A stretch of DNA of 64,000 nucleotides. Source: Bacteroidales bacterium (lineage in GTDB: Bacteria > Bacteroidota > Bacteroidia > Bacteroidales > Muribaculaceae). Below are positions 17,285-25,897 of this stretch, one piece after another. The DNA is taken from assembly GCA_014800795.1 (NCBI GenBank), contig JAAVFL010000048.1, positions 20,161 to 84,160 on the forward strand. Reading direction: 5' to 3'. Every line of letters begins with the position of its first letter. Within the stretch, counting starts at the first letter, position 1. Below the pieces are notes generated by a model. The model did no database searches and was not told the origin of the DNA. It was given only the letters and a program-made list of their open reading frames with translations. A program made the translations under genes and the position numbers.

Positions 17285-18556
17285 TCAGCGTTCGATTGTC
17301 TGGGTGCGGTCCGGGCCTACCGATACGATGGCGATCGGTGTCTTGAGTTCTTTCTCAAGAAATGCGATGTAGTCGTTGAATTCTTTTGGGAATTCTTTCT
17401 CGCTTGTCATTCCCGACATCGGGGTTTTCCATCCGGGGAGTTCCACATATACGGGTTCCACATTGGCGGGATCGATGCTGAAGGGGAAGCGGTCGGTGAG
17501 CTCGCCGTTGACACGGTAGGCCGTGCATGCTTTGATGGTGGGGAAGTCATCGAGCACATCGCTCTTCATCATTATCAGCTTGGTGACACCGTTTATCATT
17601 ATGGCGTAGCGGAGAGCCACGAGGTCGATCCATCCGCAGCGGCGTTCGCGGCCGGTGACGGCCCCATATTCATGGCCGAGGTCGCGGATGCGTTTGCCGG
17701 TTTCGTCGAAGAGTTCGGTCGGGAACGGGCCGCTGCCAACGCGCGTGCAGTATGCCTTGAAGATGCCGAATACATCTCCGATTTTGTTGGGCGCGATTCC
17801 CAGACCTGTGCAGGCGCCTGCTGTGACTGTGTTTGAGGAGGTGACAAAGGGATATGATCCGAAGTCTACGTCGAGCATGGTGCCCTGGGCACCTTCACAA
17901 AGAACGGTCTGTCCGTCGGCGAGGGCTTCGTTCACGAGATATTCTCCGTCGACTATGTCATATTCCTTGAGATATTCCACAGCTTTCAGCCATTTTTCCT
18001 CGAGGGCCGCGAATTCGGCCGGATCGGGAGTGGCACCGAGCTGTTCCAGACGGTCGAGATGGCGTTTGCGGGCAGCGGCATATTTCTCGCTGAAGTTGTC
18101 GGATATATCGCCGATGCGCACGCCGTTGCGGGCGATCTTGTCGGTATACGTAGGGCCGATACCTTTACCGGTGGTTCCTATCTTGGCGTCCCCTTTGGCT
18201 TTTTCGTTAGCTGCGTCGAGCAGGCGGTGGGTCGGGAGGATGAGGTGGGCCTTTTTCGAAAGCTTAAGTGTTTTCTTAAGATTTACTCCACCTTCGCAGA
18301 GGGCTTCGGCCTCCTCCATGAAGAGTACCGGATCAAGAACCACACCGTTACCGATGAGGTTCGTCTTTTCGTTCTGGAACACTCCCGATGGTATAGAACG
18401 GAGTACATATTTCTTGCCGTCGAATTCGAGGGTGTGGCCTGCATTTGGCCCTCCCTGAAAGCGAGCTACCACATCGTAGCGCGGGGTGAGCACATCCACC
18501 ACTTTCCCTTTTCCTTCGTCGCCCCATTGGAGGCCGAGCAAAACGTCAACTTTCAT
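17285..18556 (-). CDS. purA: Adenylosuccinate synthetase
   Basis: A 423-residue enzyme of usual length. The P-loop is LGLQWGDEGKGKVVD, followed by GGPNAGHTLEFDGK, TTGKGIGPTYTDKIARNG, EGAQGTMLDVDFGSYPFVTSSN and TGRERRCGWIDLVALRYA. It condenses IMP and aspartate with GTP to adenylosuccinate, the first committed step to AMP, in the cytoplasm. It lies 54 bp after the Fur-family gene with no promoter box between, so the two are probably co-transcribed. Confidence 0.97.
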   Translation of the reverse strand: MKVDVLLGLQWGDEGKGKVVDVLTPRYDVVARFQGGPNAGHTLEFDGKKYVLRSIPSGVFQNEKTNLIGNGVVLDPVLFMEEAEALCEGGVNLKKTLKLSKKAHLILPTHRLLDAANEKAKGDAKIGTTGKGIGPTYTDKIARNGVRIGDISDNFSEKYAAARKRHLDRLEQLGATPDPAEFAALEEKWLKAVEYLKEYDIVDGEYLVNEALADGQTVLCEGAQGTMLDVDFGSYPFVTSSNTVTAGACTGLGIAPNKIGDVFGIFKAYCTRVGSGPFPTELFDETGKRIRDLGHEYGAVTGRERRCGWIDLVALRYAIMINGVTKLIMMKSDVLDDFPTIKACTAYRVNGELTDRFPFSIDPANVEPVYVELPGWKTPMSGMTSEKEFPKEFNDYIAFLEKELKTPIAIVSVGPDRTQTIER

Positions 18557-18610
18557 GTTCTGTAGTTTTGTAATTGATGGGTGACAGCTGTCGGGGAGCT
18601 GTTCGCCCGG

Positions 18611-19117
18611 TTATTTCGGTTTCTTTTTTTCTGTAGCTTCGAGCTCTTTGCGGCGTTCTTTGCGCAGACGCTTCTGGCATCGTGAGCAGAGACCGTAGAC
18701 ATAGAGCGAGAAAAACTCGGTGCGGAAAGTTGAGTAGCGCAGACCGCTTATGCGGGCTGCGATCTCCTCGTCTTTTACGGCGCGGACTCTTCCGCAGGTT
18801 GTGCATACAAGGTGATGATGGTTTTCGGTCACACCCTGTAGCACCCGTTCGTATTGCGCCGGCTGGTTGCCGAACTGGTGGCGTCGTACAAGTCCCGCCT
18901 CCAGAAACAGCTGCACAGTAGCGTAGACTGTGGAAAGGCTTACATGATAACCTTCCATCTCGAGCGACTCGTGCAGGGCGTCAACATAAAAATGCGCATC
19001 CGTAGAAAAAACCTTTTCCAGGATGGCAAACCGCTCGGGTGTCCGTCTCATCTTTTTCTCCTTGAGATATTGCGAGAGGGCCGCGCGTGCAGGGTTCAGC
19101 GCCTTGTCGTCGTTCAT
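18611..19117 (-). CDS. Fur-family metalloregulator
   Basis: A 168-residue regulator of the Fur/Zur/PerR family. The N-terminal winged helix includes RRTPERFAILEKVF and STVYATVQLFLEAGLV. The dimerisation part has the His-rich NHHHLVCTTCGRVRAV and a second CxxC (CSRCQ), forming a structural zinc site. A basic tail (RKERRKELEATEKKKPK) follows. Whether it senses iron, zinc or peroxide cannot be decided. I chose ATG at 19117, the first start that keeps the family N-terminus; a -7 box lies about 15 bp upstream, giving a very short leader. Confidence 0.88.
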   Translation of the reverse strand: MNDDKALNPARAALSQYLKEKKMRRTPERFAILEKVFSTDAHFYVDALHESLEMEGYHVSLSTVYATVQLFLEAGLVRRHQFGNQPAQYERVLQGVTENHHHLVCTTCGRVRAVKDEEIAARISGLRYSTFRTEFFSLYVYGLCSRCQKRLRKERRKELEATEKKKPK

Positions 19118-19131
19118 AGCCGTTGCAGCCG

Positions 19132-19139
19132 CAAAGATA
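19132..19139 (-). promoter_or_regulatory. fur-like gene -7 box
   Basis: The minus strand reads TATCTTTG, matching TAnnTTTG. The predicted start is roughly ten bases before the chosen ATG at 19117, which rules out the longer in-frame starts. Confidence 0.5.
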
Positions 19140-19218
19140 GTAATTTTTGGGGAAAGGAGGAAGAAGATACGTAAAGAAGTCAGGGCAACCGCCTCAAAAA
19201 AGCGCGGAGGCAATGTGG

Positions 19219-19340
19219 CAGGAGAGCGGAAGCCGGGGTTCCCTTTTAGGTTTTCCCGCTCCTGCTCTCCTGTTCTTGGGTTCTAAAGCTGCTACGCTCT
19301 AAAAATTCTATTGCTCTTCTGTTCTGAAGCTCTCCTGCTC
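19219..19340. repeat. CT-rich imperfect repeats and inverted repeat
   Basis: The gdhA-fur gap contains CAGGAGAGCGG (19219-19229), partly complementary to GCTCTCCTG (19264-19272). Several imperfect copies of a GCTCTYCTGTTCT-like unit run up to about 19340. It ends 4 bp before the gdhA stop and may form the gdhA 3' end. No gene is seen. Confidence 0.4.
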
Positions 19341-19343
19341 TAT

Positions 19344-20681
19344 TTATATCACACCCTGCTCCATCATGGCGTTGGCCACTTTCATGAATCCGGCGATGTT
19401 GGCGCCCTTCATGTAGTTGAGGTAGCCGTCTGGCTGAAGGCCGTATTCCACGCACTGCTGGTGGATGGATGCCATGATCTGGTGGAGTTTGGCGTCCACC
19501 TCTTCGGCGCTCCACTGGAGGTGTTCGGCGTCCTGGGTCATCTCAAGGCCCGAGCATGCCACACCGCCGGCGTTCACTGCCTTGCCTGGAGCATAGTTGA
19601 TCTTGTTGTCGATGAAGGTATCGATGGCTTCGGGGGTACAGCCCATGTTCGAGACTTCTGCCACGAGTTTCACTCCGTTCGCCACGAGCTGACGGGCGTC
19701 GTCGCCGTTTACCTCGTTCTGTGTGGCGCAGGGAAGGGCGATATCCACTTTCTGTTCCCAGGGTTTCTTTCCCGGGAAGAAGGTTGAACCGGGGAATTTC
19801 TTGGCATACGGAGCCACGATGTCGTCGCCTGAGGCGCGGAGTTCGAGCATATAGTTTATTTTCTCGCCGCTTACGCCTTCGGGATCGTAGATGTATCCGT
19901 CGGGACCGGAGATGGTGACGACTTTCGCACCGAGTTCGTTTGCCTTGATCGCAGCGCCCCATGCCACGTTGCCGAAGCCTGAGATGGCTACAGTCTTACC
20001 CTTGATGTTGTCGTTGATCTGGGCGAGCATATTCTCCACGAAGTAGAGGGCGCCGAAACCGGTGGCTTCGGGGCGCAGACGGCTTCCGCCGAAGTCGAAT
20101 CCCTTGCCGGTGAAGGTGCCGGTATGCTCGTTCATGAGTTTTTTGTACATGCCGAACATGTAGCCTACCTCGCGGCCGCCTACACCTATGTCGCCTGCGG
20201 GAACGTCGCGGTCCGGACCGAGATTCTTCCAGAGTTCGAGTATGAAAGCCTGGCAAAAACGCATTATCTCGCGGTCGCTCTTGCCGCGGGGCGAGAAGTC
20301 TGATCCGCCTTTGGCACCGCCCATGGGGAGAGTGGTAAGGGCGTTCTTGAATGTCTGTTCGAAACCGAGGAATTTGAGGATGCTGAGGTTTACGGAAGCA
20401 TGGAAGCGGATACCTCCCTTGTACGGGCCGATAGCGTTGTTGAACTGTACGCGGTAGCCTATATTGTTCTGGACCTCGCCTTTATCGTCGAGCCATGTGA
20501 CACGGAATGTGAATATACGGTCGGGCTCCACCATGCGCTCTATTATCTTGTTGCGCTCGAATTCGGGGTGATTGTTGTACACTTCGTTTACCGAGAGAAG
20601 TACTTCGCGGACAGCCTGAAGATACTCTTTTTCGCCCGGGTGTTTGGCCTCGAGGGCGTTCATGATATTATTTACATCCAT
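19344..20681 (-). CDS. gdhA: NADP-type glutamate dehydrogenase
   Basis: A 445-residue hexameric-type glutamate dehydrogenase, which interconverts 2-oxoglutarate plus ammonia and glutamate. Visible motifs are GPYKGGIRFH, the catalytic-lysine segment LPMGGAKGGSDFSPRGKSD, PAGDIGVGGREVGYMFGMYK, and the Rossmann turn VAISGFGNVAWGAA. The start was set at ATG 20681 (MDVNNIMNALEAKHPGEKE), which matches family length; an upstream in-frame start adds 15 residues of no conserved type. A -7 box lies 43 bp upstream. It is the main ammonia-assimilation enzyme expected in gut Bacteroidales. Confidence 0.96.
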   Translation of the reverse strand: MDVNNIMNALEAKHPGEKEYLQAVREVLLSVNEVYNNHPEFERNKIIERMVEPDRIFTFRVTWLDDKGEVQNNIGYRVQFNNAIGPYKGGIRFHASVNLSILKFLGFEQTFKNALTTLPMGGAKGGSDFSPRGKSDREIMRFCQAFILELWKNLGPDRDVPAGDIGVGGREVGYMFGMYKKLMNEHTGTFTGKGFDFGGSRLRPEATGFGALYFVENMLAQINDNIKGKTVAISGFGNVAWGAAIKANELGAKVVTISGPDGYIYDPEGVSGEKINYMLELRASGDDIVAPYAKKFPGSTFFPGKKPWEQKVDIALPCATQNEVNGDDARQLVANGVKLVAEVSNMGCTPEAIDTFIDNKINYAPGKAVNAGGVACSGLEMTQDAEHLQWSAEEVDAKLHQIMASIHQQCVEYGLQPDGYLNYMKGANIAGFMKVANAMMEQGVI

Positions 20682-20723
20682 AACTGTAATACTGTATGAA
20701 TTTGACTTTCGTTTTGGTGAAGG

Positions 20724-20731
20724 CAAATATA
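20724..20731 (-). promoter_or_regulatory. gdhA -7 box
   Basis: The minus strand reads TATATTTG, an exact TAnnTTTG match 43 bp before the gdhA ATG. No clear -33 element is seen. Confidence 0.5.
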
Positions 20732-20810
20732 GACATTCTGCAAGATATAATGTACAGAAATTGTAAGGATTTTTTTTATGTTTTACAACATATTGTCAGA
20801 TGCAATAAAC

Positions 20811-20880
20811 CAAACTGCCACTTTTGCCGTTCTTTTTATCCGTTTCGGGAGTAAAAGGCCGGTGTAAAAGTGGCAGTTTG
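20811..20880. terminator. Long-armed inverted repeat after the ABC permease gene
   Basis: Arms 20811-20825 (CAAACTGCCACTTTT) and 20866-20880 (AAAAGTGGCAGTTTG) are a perfect 15-bp inverted repeat around 40 nt. Inside, a CTTTTTAT/GTAAAAG pairing could extend the structure. It lies 54 bp after the permease stop and upstream of the gdhA promoter, so it probably separates the two units. Confidence 0.5.
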
Positions 20881-20934
20881 TCAGTAAATGTCGCCGAGCG
20901 GTTGTCAGGCGGCGTATGGTTTGTTAAAGCGCGT

Positions 20935-22257
20935 TTATTTGTAGCGTGCCCAGCGGATGAGATCGCGTACGGTTGGCTTTTTTCCGTACATGAAGATTCC
21001 TACGCGATAGATCTTGGCGGCTATCCATGCCATGACCACGAACGAGATATACAGCAGCAGGGCTGAGATCCATATTTCCCATCCAGGTATGCCGAACGGT
21101 ATGCGGGCGAGCATCACCATCGGCGATGTGAACGGTATGATGGAGAACCAGAACGCAGCAGTTGTATTGGGGTCTGCCGCCACACTCAAGGAGAATACGA
21201 GAGCTACAAGTATTGGAATTATGGCGAACGACTGGAGTTGGGATGCGTCCTGAATGTTGTCGACCGCCGAGCCTATGGCTGCGAATATTGATGCGTAGAA
21301 AAGGAATCCGCCGATAAGGAAAATAAGTATGTAGCCGAAAAGGGTTGCTATGTATGCGGCCGATGTGAACATCCCGATAGCCTGAAGCATTTCGGGGTCG
21401 ACGGCGGCCGATGCCATGTCGAGTGTTCCGGTCTGCATCATAGTCACCTGCGAGGCTATGGTTTCGGGCAGAAGCAGAGGCACTACGAATGCGGCCATAA
21501 GACAGAGCAGGATACCCCATATCATTACCTGTACGACTGCCACAAGACCTACGCCCAGAATTTTGCCGAGCATCAGCTGAACAGGTTTTACCGACGATAC
21601 CACCAGTTCGAGAACACGGTTGTTTTTCTCCTCGATGATGGATGTCATTACCATCTGGCCGTACATCAGCAGGAACATGTAGAGTATGAATGTCATTGCG
21701 AAGCCTATGAACATCGATATGGTGGATGAGGTGTTTTCTCCGCTTCCGCTCTCGTCGATACGCACGGTTCCGACGTGAACGTCGGCTTCTACCTCCGCCA
21801 TTATCTGTGCGAGGTTCTCGATGTTGTAGGCTTTCAGGCGGTAGTTCTCTATGTTTTCTTTGATTATGCGGTTGAGACGGCTCTCTACCTCTATGCCTCC
21901 GGCATCGTGAAGGTAAAGGGTGGCGTTCGATGGATTGTCGAGAATATCGGAACCGATTACTAACACGCCGTCGTAAGTGGCGTTCTGAATGGCGGAGTCT
22001 GCCGGGATGTCGACGGATGAAAGTGTAAGATATTCCATGTCGGCAGTGCCGCTTTTTATGGCATCGTACATTATTCCACTGTTGTCCACTACGGCCAGAT
22101 GTTTGTTCGAGGGTGTTGAGAATGTCATTATCAGTGCCGGAGCCGCCATCATGAGCAGCATCAGCACCGGCATGAGCAGTGTGGTGATGATAAAACTTTT
22201 CTTGGCAACCCTTTCGGTGAATTCCCTCTGGATAATTATGCCTATGTTGTTACGCAT
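20935..22257 (-). CDS. ABC-2 type export permease (NatB-like)
   Basis: A 440-residue inner-membrane permease. One membrane segment lies near residue 25-45 (FIITTLLMPVLMLLMMAAPALIM), a large extracytoplasmic domain spans about 45-180, and five or six segments cluster in the C-terminal half. EEKNNRVLELVVSSVKPVQLMLGKILGVG is the cytoplasmic motif typical of ABC-2/NatB permeases. It pairs with the ATPase 48 bp upstream on the same strand. NatAB relatives export sodium, but the substrate here is not shown by sequence. Confidence 0.9.
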   Translation of the reverse strand: MRNNIGIIIQREFTERVAKKSFIITTLLMPVLMLLMMAAPALIMTFSTPSNKHLAVVDNSGIMYDAIKSGTADMEYLTLSSVDIPADSAIQNATYDGVLVIGSDILDNPSNATLYLHDAGGIEVESRLNRIIKENIENYRLKAYNIENLAQIMAEVEADVHVGTVRIDESGSGENTSSTISMFIGFAMTFILYMFLLMYGQMVMTSIIEEKNNRVLELVVSSVKPVQLMLGKILGVGLVAVVQVMIWGILLCLMAAFVVPLLLPETIASQVTMMQTGTLDMASAAVDPEMLQAIGMFTSAAYIATLFGYILIFLIGGFLFYASIFAAIGSAVDNIQDASQLQSFAIIPILVALVFSLSVAADPNTTAAFWFSIIPFTSPMVMLARIPFGIPGWEIWISALLLYISFVVMAWIAAKIYRVGIFMYGKKPTVRDLIRWARYK

Positions 22258-22305
22258 GTCGTTTTTGTCTTGTCGTTAAAATAGCTGTGAATCTCTCAGT
22301 CGCTG

Positions 22306-23277
22306 TCAGTCAGTTACCGATACTGATCGCTGACTGTCCTGTCGGCTGTTGGCTTGCTCCACTGTGCTGATGAAGATTTCGTTCATCGATGGCAGGGCAC
22401 GGTCGAAAGTTACGATATCAACAGTGTTGTTGGCAATGTTTATGAAATCGCGCATCGGAGTGCCGGGCTGCATCTTGAGCTCCGCGTTGAATGTAAGTCC
22501 CTGAGGTGTGTCTTTGGGATCGCTTATATGGCATCGGCTTACTCTTTCGCCGAGAGCTGCCAAAAGCGCCTGCGGATCGCCCTGGAAAGCAAGTCTGTAG
22601 TTGTCGGCTCCCATGCGGCTGCGGATTTCAGCTACGTTGCCCGACAGTATGTTGTGCGAGCGGTTTATCAACGCGAAATTGTCGCACAGGGCTTCTACGC
22701 TCTCCATGTTATGGGTGGAGAAGATTACGGTAGCGCCTTCGTCTCGCAAGCGCAGTATCTCGCGTTTAAGCAGGTCGGCGTTGATGGGATCGAAGCCCGA
22801 GAAAGGTTCGTCGAAAATCAGCAGTTTCGGACGGTGTAGTACGGTGACTATGAATTGCACTTTCTGGGCCATACCTTTGGAAAGCTCTTCGACTTTCTTG
22901 CCCCACCATCCCATGATTCCGAACCGCTCGAACCATTCACGCAGCTGGCCCTCGGCCTGCTTTGTGGTAAGTCCCTTGAGTCTTGCGAAAAACATGGCCT
23001 GGTCGCCTACCTTCATCTTTTTATAAAGCCCGCGTTCCTCGGGCAGATAGCCTATGTTCACCACATCGTCGGCCGTCAGGCGGTGACCGTCGAAAATTAC
23101 TTCGCCGCTGTCGGGAGCGGTGATGTGGTTTATGATGCGGATAAGGGTGGTTTTACCGGCGCCGTTCGGGCCCAACAGTCCGTAGACGGACCCACGCGGT
23201 ATCTCAACGGTCACGTCGTCAAGAGCGGTGTGACCTGTGTAGCGCTTTGTGATATTGTGCGCTTCGAGTATATTCAT
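22306..23277 (-). CDS. ABC transporter ATP-binding protein (NatA-like)
   Basis: A 323-residue ATPase with Walker A (GLLGPNGAGKTTLIRII), the ABC signature as VEELSKGMAQKVQFI, Walker B (LLIFDEPFSGFDPIN) and the switch histidine (VIFSTHNMES). The signature reads LSKGM rather than LSGGQ, which is normal in this subfamily. The C-terminal 100 residues are the DUF4162-like tail common to NatA-type ATPases. It energises the adjacent permease. A minus-strand -7 box (TAATTTTG, 23320-23313) lies 36 bp upstream, back to back with the promoter of the NlpC/P60 gene. Confidence 0.93.
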   Translation of the reverse strand: MNILEAHNITKRYTGHTALDDVTVEIPRGSVYGLLGPNGAGKTTLIRIINHITAPDSGEVIFDGHRLTADDVVNIGYLPEERGLYKKMKVGDQAMFFARLKGLTTKQAEGQLREWFERFGIMGWWGKKVEELSKGMAQKVQFIVTVLHRPKLLIFDEPFSGFDPINADLLKREILRLRDEGATVIFSTHNMESVEALCDNFALINRSHNILSGNVAEIRSRMGADNYRLAFQGDPQALLAALGERVSRCHISDPKDTPQGLTFNAELKMQPGTPMRDFINIANNTVDIVTFDRALPSMNEIFISTVEQANSRQDSQRSVSVTD

Positions 23278-23312
23278 TCTATGTAGAGTAATTGGTTTAC
23301 GTAGGTTTGACG

Positions 23313-23320
23313 CAAAATTA
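23313..23320 (-). promoter_or_regulatory. -7 box of the ABC exporter genes
   Basis: The minus strand reads TAATTTTG, an exact TAnnTTTG match 36 bp before the ATPase start. It is divergent from the -7 box at 23365-23372. Confidence 0.5.
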
Positions 23321-23364
23321 ATGAAATAGTTGCAGACACCGTTGGCGACAACCGGAAAAATAGC

Positions 23365-23372
23365 TATTTTTG
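23365..23372 (+). promoter_or_regulatory. -7 box touching the NlpC/P60 start codon region
   Basis: TATTTTTG matches TAnnTTTG and ends six bases before the ATG at 23379. A GTTGG at 23341-23345 stands 19 bp upstream as a possible -33. If transcription starts about 5-8 bases after the box, the mRNA begins at or next to the ATG. Confidence 0.45.
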
Positions 23373-23378
23373 CGCCCG

Positions 23379-24137
23379 ATGAATTCGCGCAGGTGTTTAC
23401 ATATTCTTTTCATTGCGGCAATACCGCTGTTGCTGCTCCTTTCCGGTTGTCACAGCCAGAAGACGGTTGTGGTATCTGGCGGAAGCGGTAAAACGACCGA
23501 CATTATAAAGGCTACCGATACCCGTGTGGCGGCCGAGGCATTGCGCGATGTTTCCGATCCGATGGAACGCGATATAGTGGAGAGGGCTATGGGGTGGCTC
23601 GGGACGCGCTACCTATATGGAGGTGATTCGCGCGACGGAACCGACTGTAGCGGATTTGTGATGAGCCTTTATCGGGAGACTTGCGCCCTAAAACTGCCGC
23701 GGACTACGTCGGCCCAGATGGAATACTGCTCTAAGCGGAGCCGGAAAGATGCCCGCGTCGGAGATCTTGTGTTTTTCGGAGGTACCAAAGGGAGCGGCAA
23801 TGTTACCCATGTGGGAGTATATATCGGCAAAGGTGAGATGATTCATGCCTCTTCGAGCCGGGGTGTGACAGTAAGCAGTATAGACGACGGATATTGGGGG
23901 GAAAGATTCAAGGCCGTAGGACGTGTCGACGGCGCTTCCGGCGCATGGGCCGCAAACAATGGCGGGAAATCGGGCAGAAACAAGAAAGAAAAGAATCTGG
24001 TAGTGCCTCCTGTCACTCCGATGGCCTCAGTCACCAAGCCCGACGATAAGAAAGCGCCTGAAGTGACAGTCGATCTAATAGATCTTATCATCAGCGAGAA
24101 GGTAGATTCGATCTTCTCCTCCCAGTTCATGGACTGA
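23379..24137 (+). CDS. NlpC/P60 (C40) peptidoglycan endopeptidase lipoprotein
   Basis: A 252-residue lipoprotein. The signal peptide MNSRRCLHILFIAAIP and lipobox LSGC are followed by a C40 domain at about residues 65-185. The catalytic Cys90 is in DGTDCSGFVMSLY, GDLVFFGG is typical, and the His is in VTHVGVYIGKGEMIHASS. C40 enzymes cut peptide stems of peptidoglycan. A Lys-rich linker and a C-terminal tail of about 60 residues without a known domain follow. I chose ATG 23379 because the signal peptide starts there; an in-frame TTG at 23370 lies inside the -7 box. Confidence 0.93.
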   Translation: MNSRRCLHILFIAAIPLLLLLSGCHSQKTVVVSGGSGKTTDIIKATDTRVAAEALRDVSDPMERDIVERAMGWLGTRYLYGGDSRDGTDCSGFVMSLYRETCALKLPRTTSAQMEYCSKRSRKDARVGDLVFFGGTKGSGNVTHVGVYIGKGEMIHASSSRGVTVSSIDDGYWGERFKAVGRVDGASGAWAANNGGKSGRNKKEKNLVVPPVTPMASVTKPDDKKAPEVTVDLIDLIISEKVDSIFSSQFMD

Positions 24138-24185
24138 TTTTGTTCTTCTCTATTACTACGAGGATAAATTCCAGAAAGAAAACTC

Positions 24186-25247
24186 TCAGCTGCCCTGTGG
24201 AGCTCTGTATTTGTCGGGATCTGTGTCGGAGAGAATGCTTAGGTATGACGAGTAGCGCGACATGGCGATCCGCCCTTCGGCAAGAGCCTGACGAACCGCG
24301 CACGCCGGTTCGTGGGTGTGGGTGCAGTTTCCGTAGCGGCATTCGGACGATAGCCGGAAAATCTCCGGGAAGAAGTGTGATACTTCATACTGATCCATTT
24401 CGATGGTACCGAATCCGCGTACCCCGGGAGTATCTATAATCCATCCGCCAGCCTCGCCCGGAAGAGGAAACATCTCCGAAAAGGTGGTGGTATGCATACC
24501 CGTGTCGTGAACGTCAGATATCTCACCGGTTTTCAGTTCGAGCCCCGGGATAAGACGATTGATCAGCGTTGACTTCCCCACACCTGAATTTCCGGAGAGC
24601 AAAGTGATTTTTCCTGCGAGTTTGTCGCGCAGGATATCGAGACCTTCACCTGTCTGTGCCGAGACCTGAATAACTTCGTAGCCGATCGACCGATAGAGAT
24701 AGCTTACGGCATCGAGTAATTCACGACCTGAACCATCGGTATCATCCGCAAGCCCGTCACCGTCGGTGTTCTCCTCGTTTAGAAGATCTACCTTGTTGAT
24801 TACCAAAATGGCAGGCACACGATATGCCTCGCTCGTGGCGAGGAAGCGATCGATGAAGGTTGTTGAAGTCGTCGGATGCGCGAGCGTTGCTACCAGACAC
24901 GCCTGATCTACGTTTGCCGCTAGAATGCTCGCTTCTTTCGAGAGGTTGCTGGCGCGTCGTATAATGTAGTTCGTACGTGGAGTTATCTCGGTGATGTAGG
25001 CTGTTCCGTCGGGATTCTGCATTATCACAACGCGATCGCCTACCGCTACGGGATTGGTTGTGCGGATTCCCTTGAGCCGGAAATTTCCTTTGATGCGACA
25101 TTCCACCACACTACCGTCTGCACCGTCGGTCAGCACCATATAGCTGCTGCCGGTGTTGCGGATCACCATCCCTTCTGCGCGCCGTGCGCTCTTCTCTATT
25201 GCAGGGGAGCTGGCCCCCGCTCTGTTTTTTGCTGATTTTTTTGCCAT
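24186..25247 (-). CDS. rsgA: Ribosome small-subunit-dependent GTPase A
   Basis: A 353-residue circularly permuted GTPase that matures the 30S subunit. An OB-fold domain ([19 protein letters not shown]) precedes the permuted G motifs: G4 ([12 protein letters not shown]), G1 ([17 protein letters not shown]), then G3 ([17 protein letters not shown]). The zinc-binding C-terminus ([20 protein letters not shown]) carries the C-x4-C-x-H-x5-C pattern. An insert of about 15 acidic residues follows the G4 motif ([15 protein letters not shown]). The start at 25247 gives the usual basic N-terminus [11 protein letters not shown]. The gene is convergent with the NlpC/P60 gene. Confidence 0.95.
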   Translation of the reverse strand: MAKKSAKNRAGASSPAIEKSARRAEGMVIRNTGSSYMVLTDGADGSVVECRIKGNFRLKGIRTTNPVAVGDRVVIMQNPDGTAYITEITPRTNYIIRRASNLSKEASILAANVDQACLVATLAHPTTSTTFIDRFLATSEAYRVPAILVINKVDLLNEENTDGDGLADDTDGSGRELLDAVSYLYRSIGYEVIQVSAQTGEGLDILRDKLAGKITLLSGNSGVGKSTLINRLIPGLELKTGEISDVHDTGMHTTTFSEMFPLPGEAGGWIIDTPGVRGFGTIEMDQYEVSHFFPEIFRLSSECRYGNCTHTHEPACAVRQALAEGRIAMSRYSSYLSILSDTDPDKYRAPQGS

Positions 25248-25380
25248 TATGTACTTATAACAAAAATGGAGGGTGTAAAGATACAAAAAAATATCCAAAC
25301 TCTGCCATATGCCAATATCTTGAACATAAGATGTTTGCCGATTGTTTATATAAATGAGATTTATGAAAAAATGGAGTGGA

Positions 25381-25412
25381 TTTGTGAAAATATCTAAAAT
25401 TTACTAATTTTG
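25381..25412 (+). promoter_or_regulatory. Consensus Bacteroidota promoter of the winged-helix gene
   Basis: TTTG (25381-25384), a 20-bp spacer and TAATTTTG (25405-25412) match the -33/-7 consensus exactly. The predicted leader before ATG 25513 is about 95 nt. Confidence 0.75.
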
Positions 25413-25512
25413 CACACGAACTCCATATTATGTAATAATCTCGTTGACTAATTTAAGTGGAATAAGCATTGAAATATCCGTCGACAGGATATAAACTAAA
25501 AAACAAACAACT

Positions 25513-25731
25513 ATGAATTCTGAAACAATCGGAGCATGGGCAGGTCTGGTATGGAATGCCCTTGCCAACGCAGATGTACTCGGTCTGAAACAGCTCAAGA
25601 AAATCACCAAACTTAAGGACAAGGAAGTGTTCGCAGCCATCGGATGGCTTTCGCGTGAAGGAAAGGTCGCCATCCAGACCAATCCTGATGATGAGAAAGA
25701 CTTTCTTTTCTCGCTTACCGGAGATAAATGA
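25513..25731 (+). CDS. Small winged-helix protein (DUF2582-like)
   Basis: A 72-residue protein that is essentially one winged helix: WAGLVWNALANADVLGLKQLKKITKLKDKEVFAAIGWLSREGKV, then a short beta wing ending FLFSLTGDK. It matches the small Bacteroidota winged-helix family I know as DUF2582. Its target and function are unknown; it could bind DNA or another protein. It is monocistronic, with a textbook promoter and a tight terminator, which suggests high expression. Confidence 0.85.
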   Translation: MNSETIGAWAGLVWNALANADVLGLKQLKKITKLKDKEVFAAIGWLSREGKVAIQTNPDDEKDFLFSLTGDK

Positions 25732-25761
25732 TAGTGTGCGTCCGGTTTAATGTAATTGCGT

Positions 25762-25782
25762 AAAGTCCCCCGACGGACTTTT
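25762..25782 (+). terminator. Intrinsic terminator of the winged-helix gene
   Basis: AAAGTCC (25762-25768) pairs with GGACTTT (25775-25781) around a 6-nt loop, followed by a T. It begins 31 bp after the stop codon. Confidence 0.7.
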
Positions 25783-25784
25783 CC

Positions 25785-25845
25785 CAAATATGCCGCCCGG
25801 CAAAGTTACTCCGTTTTCAGGAGCTTTTGCCGGGCGGCATATTTG
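25785..25845. terminator. Bidirectional 20-bp stem-loop
   Basis: Arms 25785-25804 and 25826-25845 are perfectly complementary over 20 bp (CAAATATGCCGCCCGGCAAA and its reverse complement). The 21-nt loop holds a CTCC/GGAG mini-stem. It lies between the convergent winged-helix and fructokinase genes, two bases after the first terminator. The minus-strand copy of the loop and arm contains TAACTTTG, a chance or real -7 box. Confidence 0.7.
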
Positions 25846-25897
25846 CGTGTGGCCCGTATGGGGTGTGGTGAAGTGAACGGTTGTCGTGTTGTCTGAT

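Noticed and set aside
23370..23378. TTG start nine bases upstream of the NlpC/P60 ATG
   Set aside because: It lies inside the -7 box and adds MRP before the signal peptide, so it would probably not be in the transcript.
25825..25845. TAACTTTG on the minus strand in the stem-loop at 25785-25845 as a promoter
   Set aside because: It lies in the arm and loop of a strong terminator with no gene in the right position and no -33 element. Kept only as a remark.
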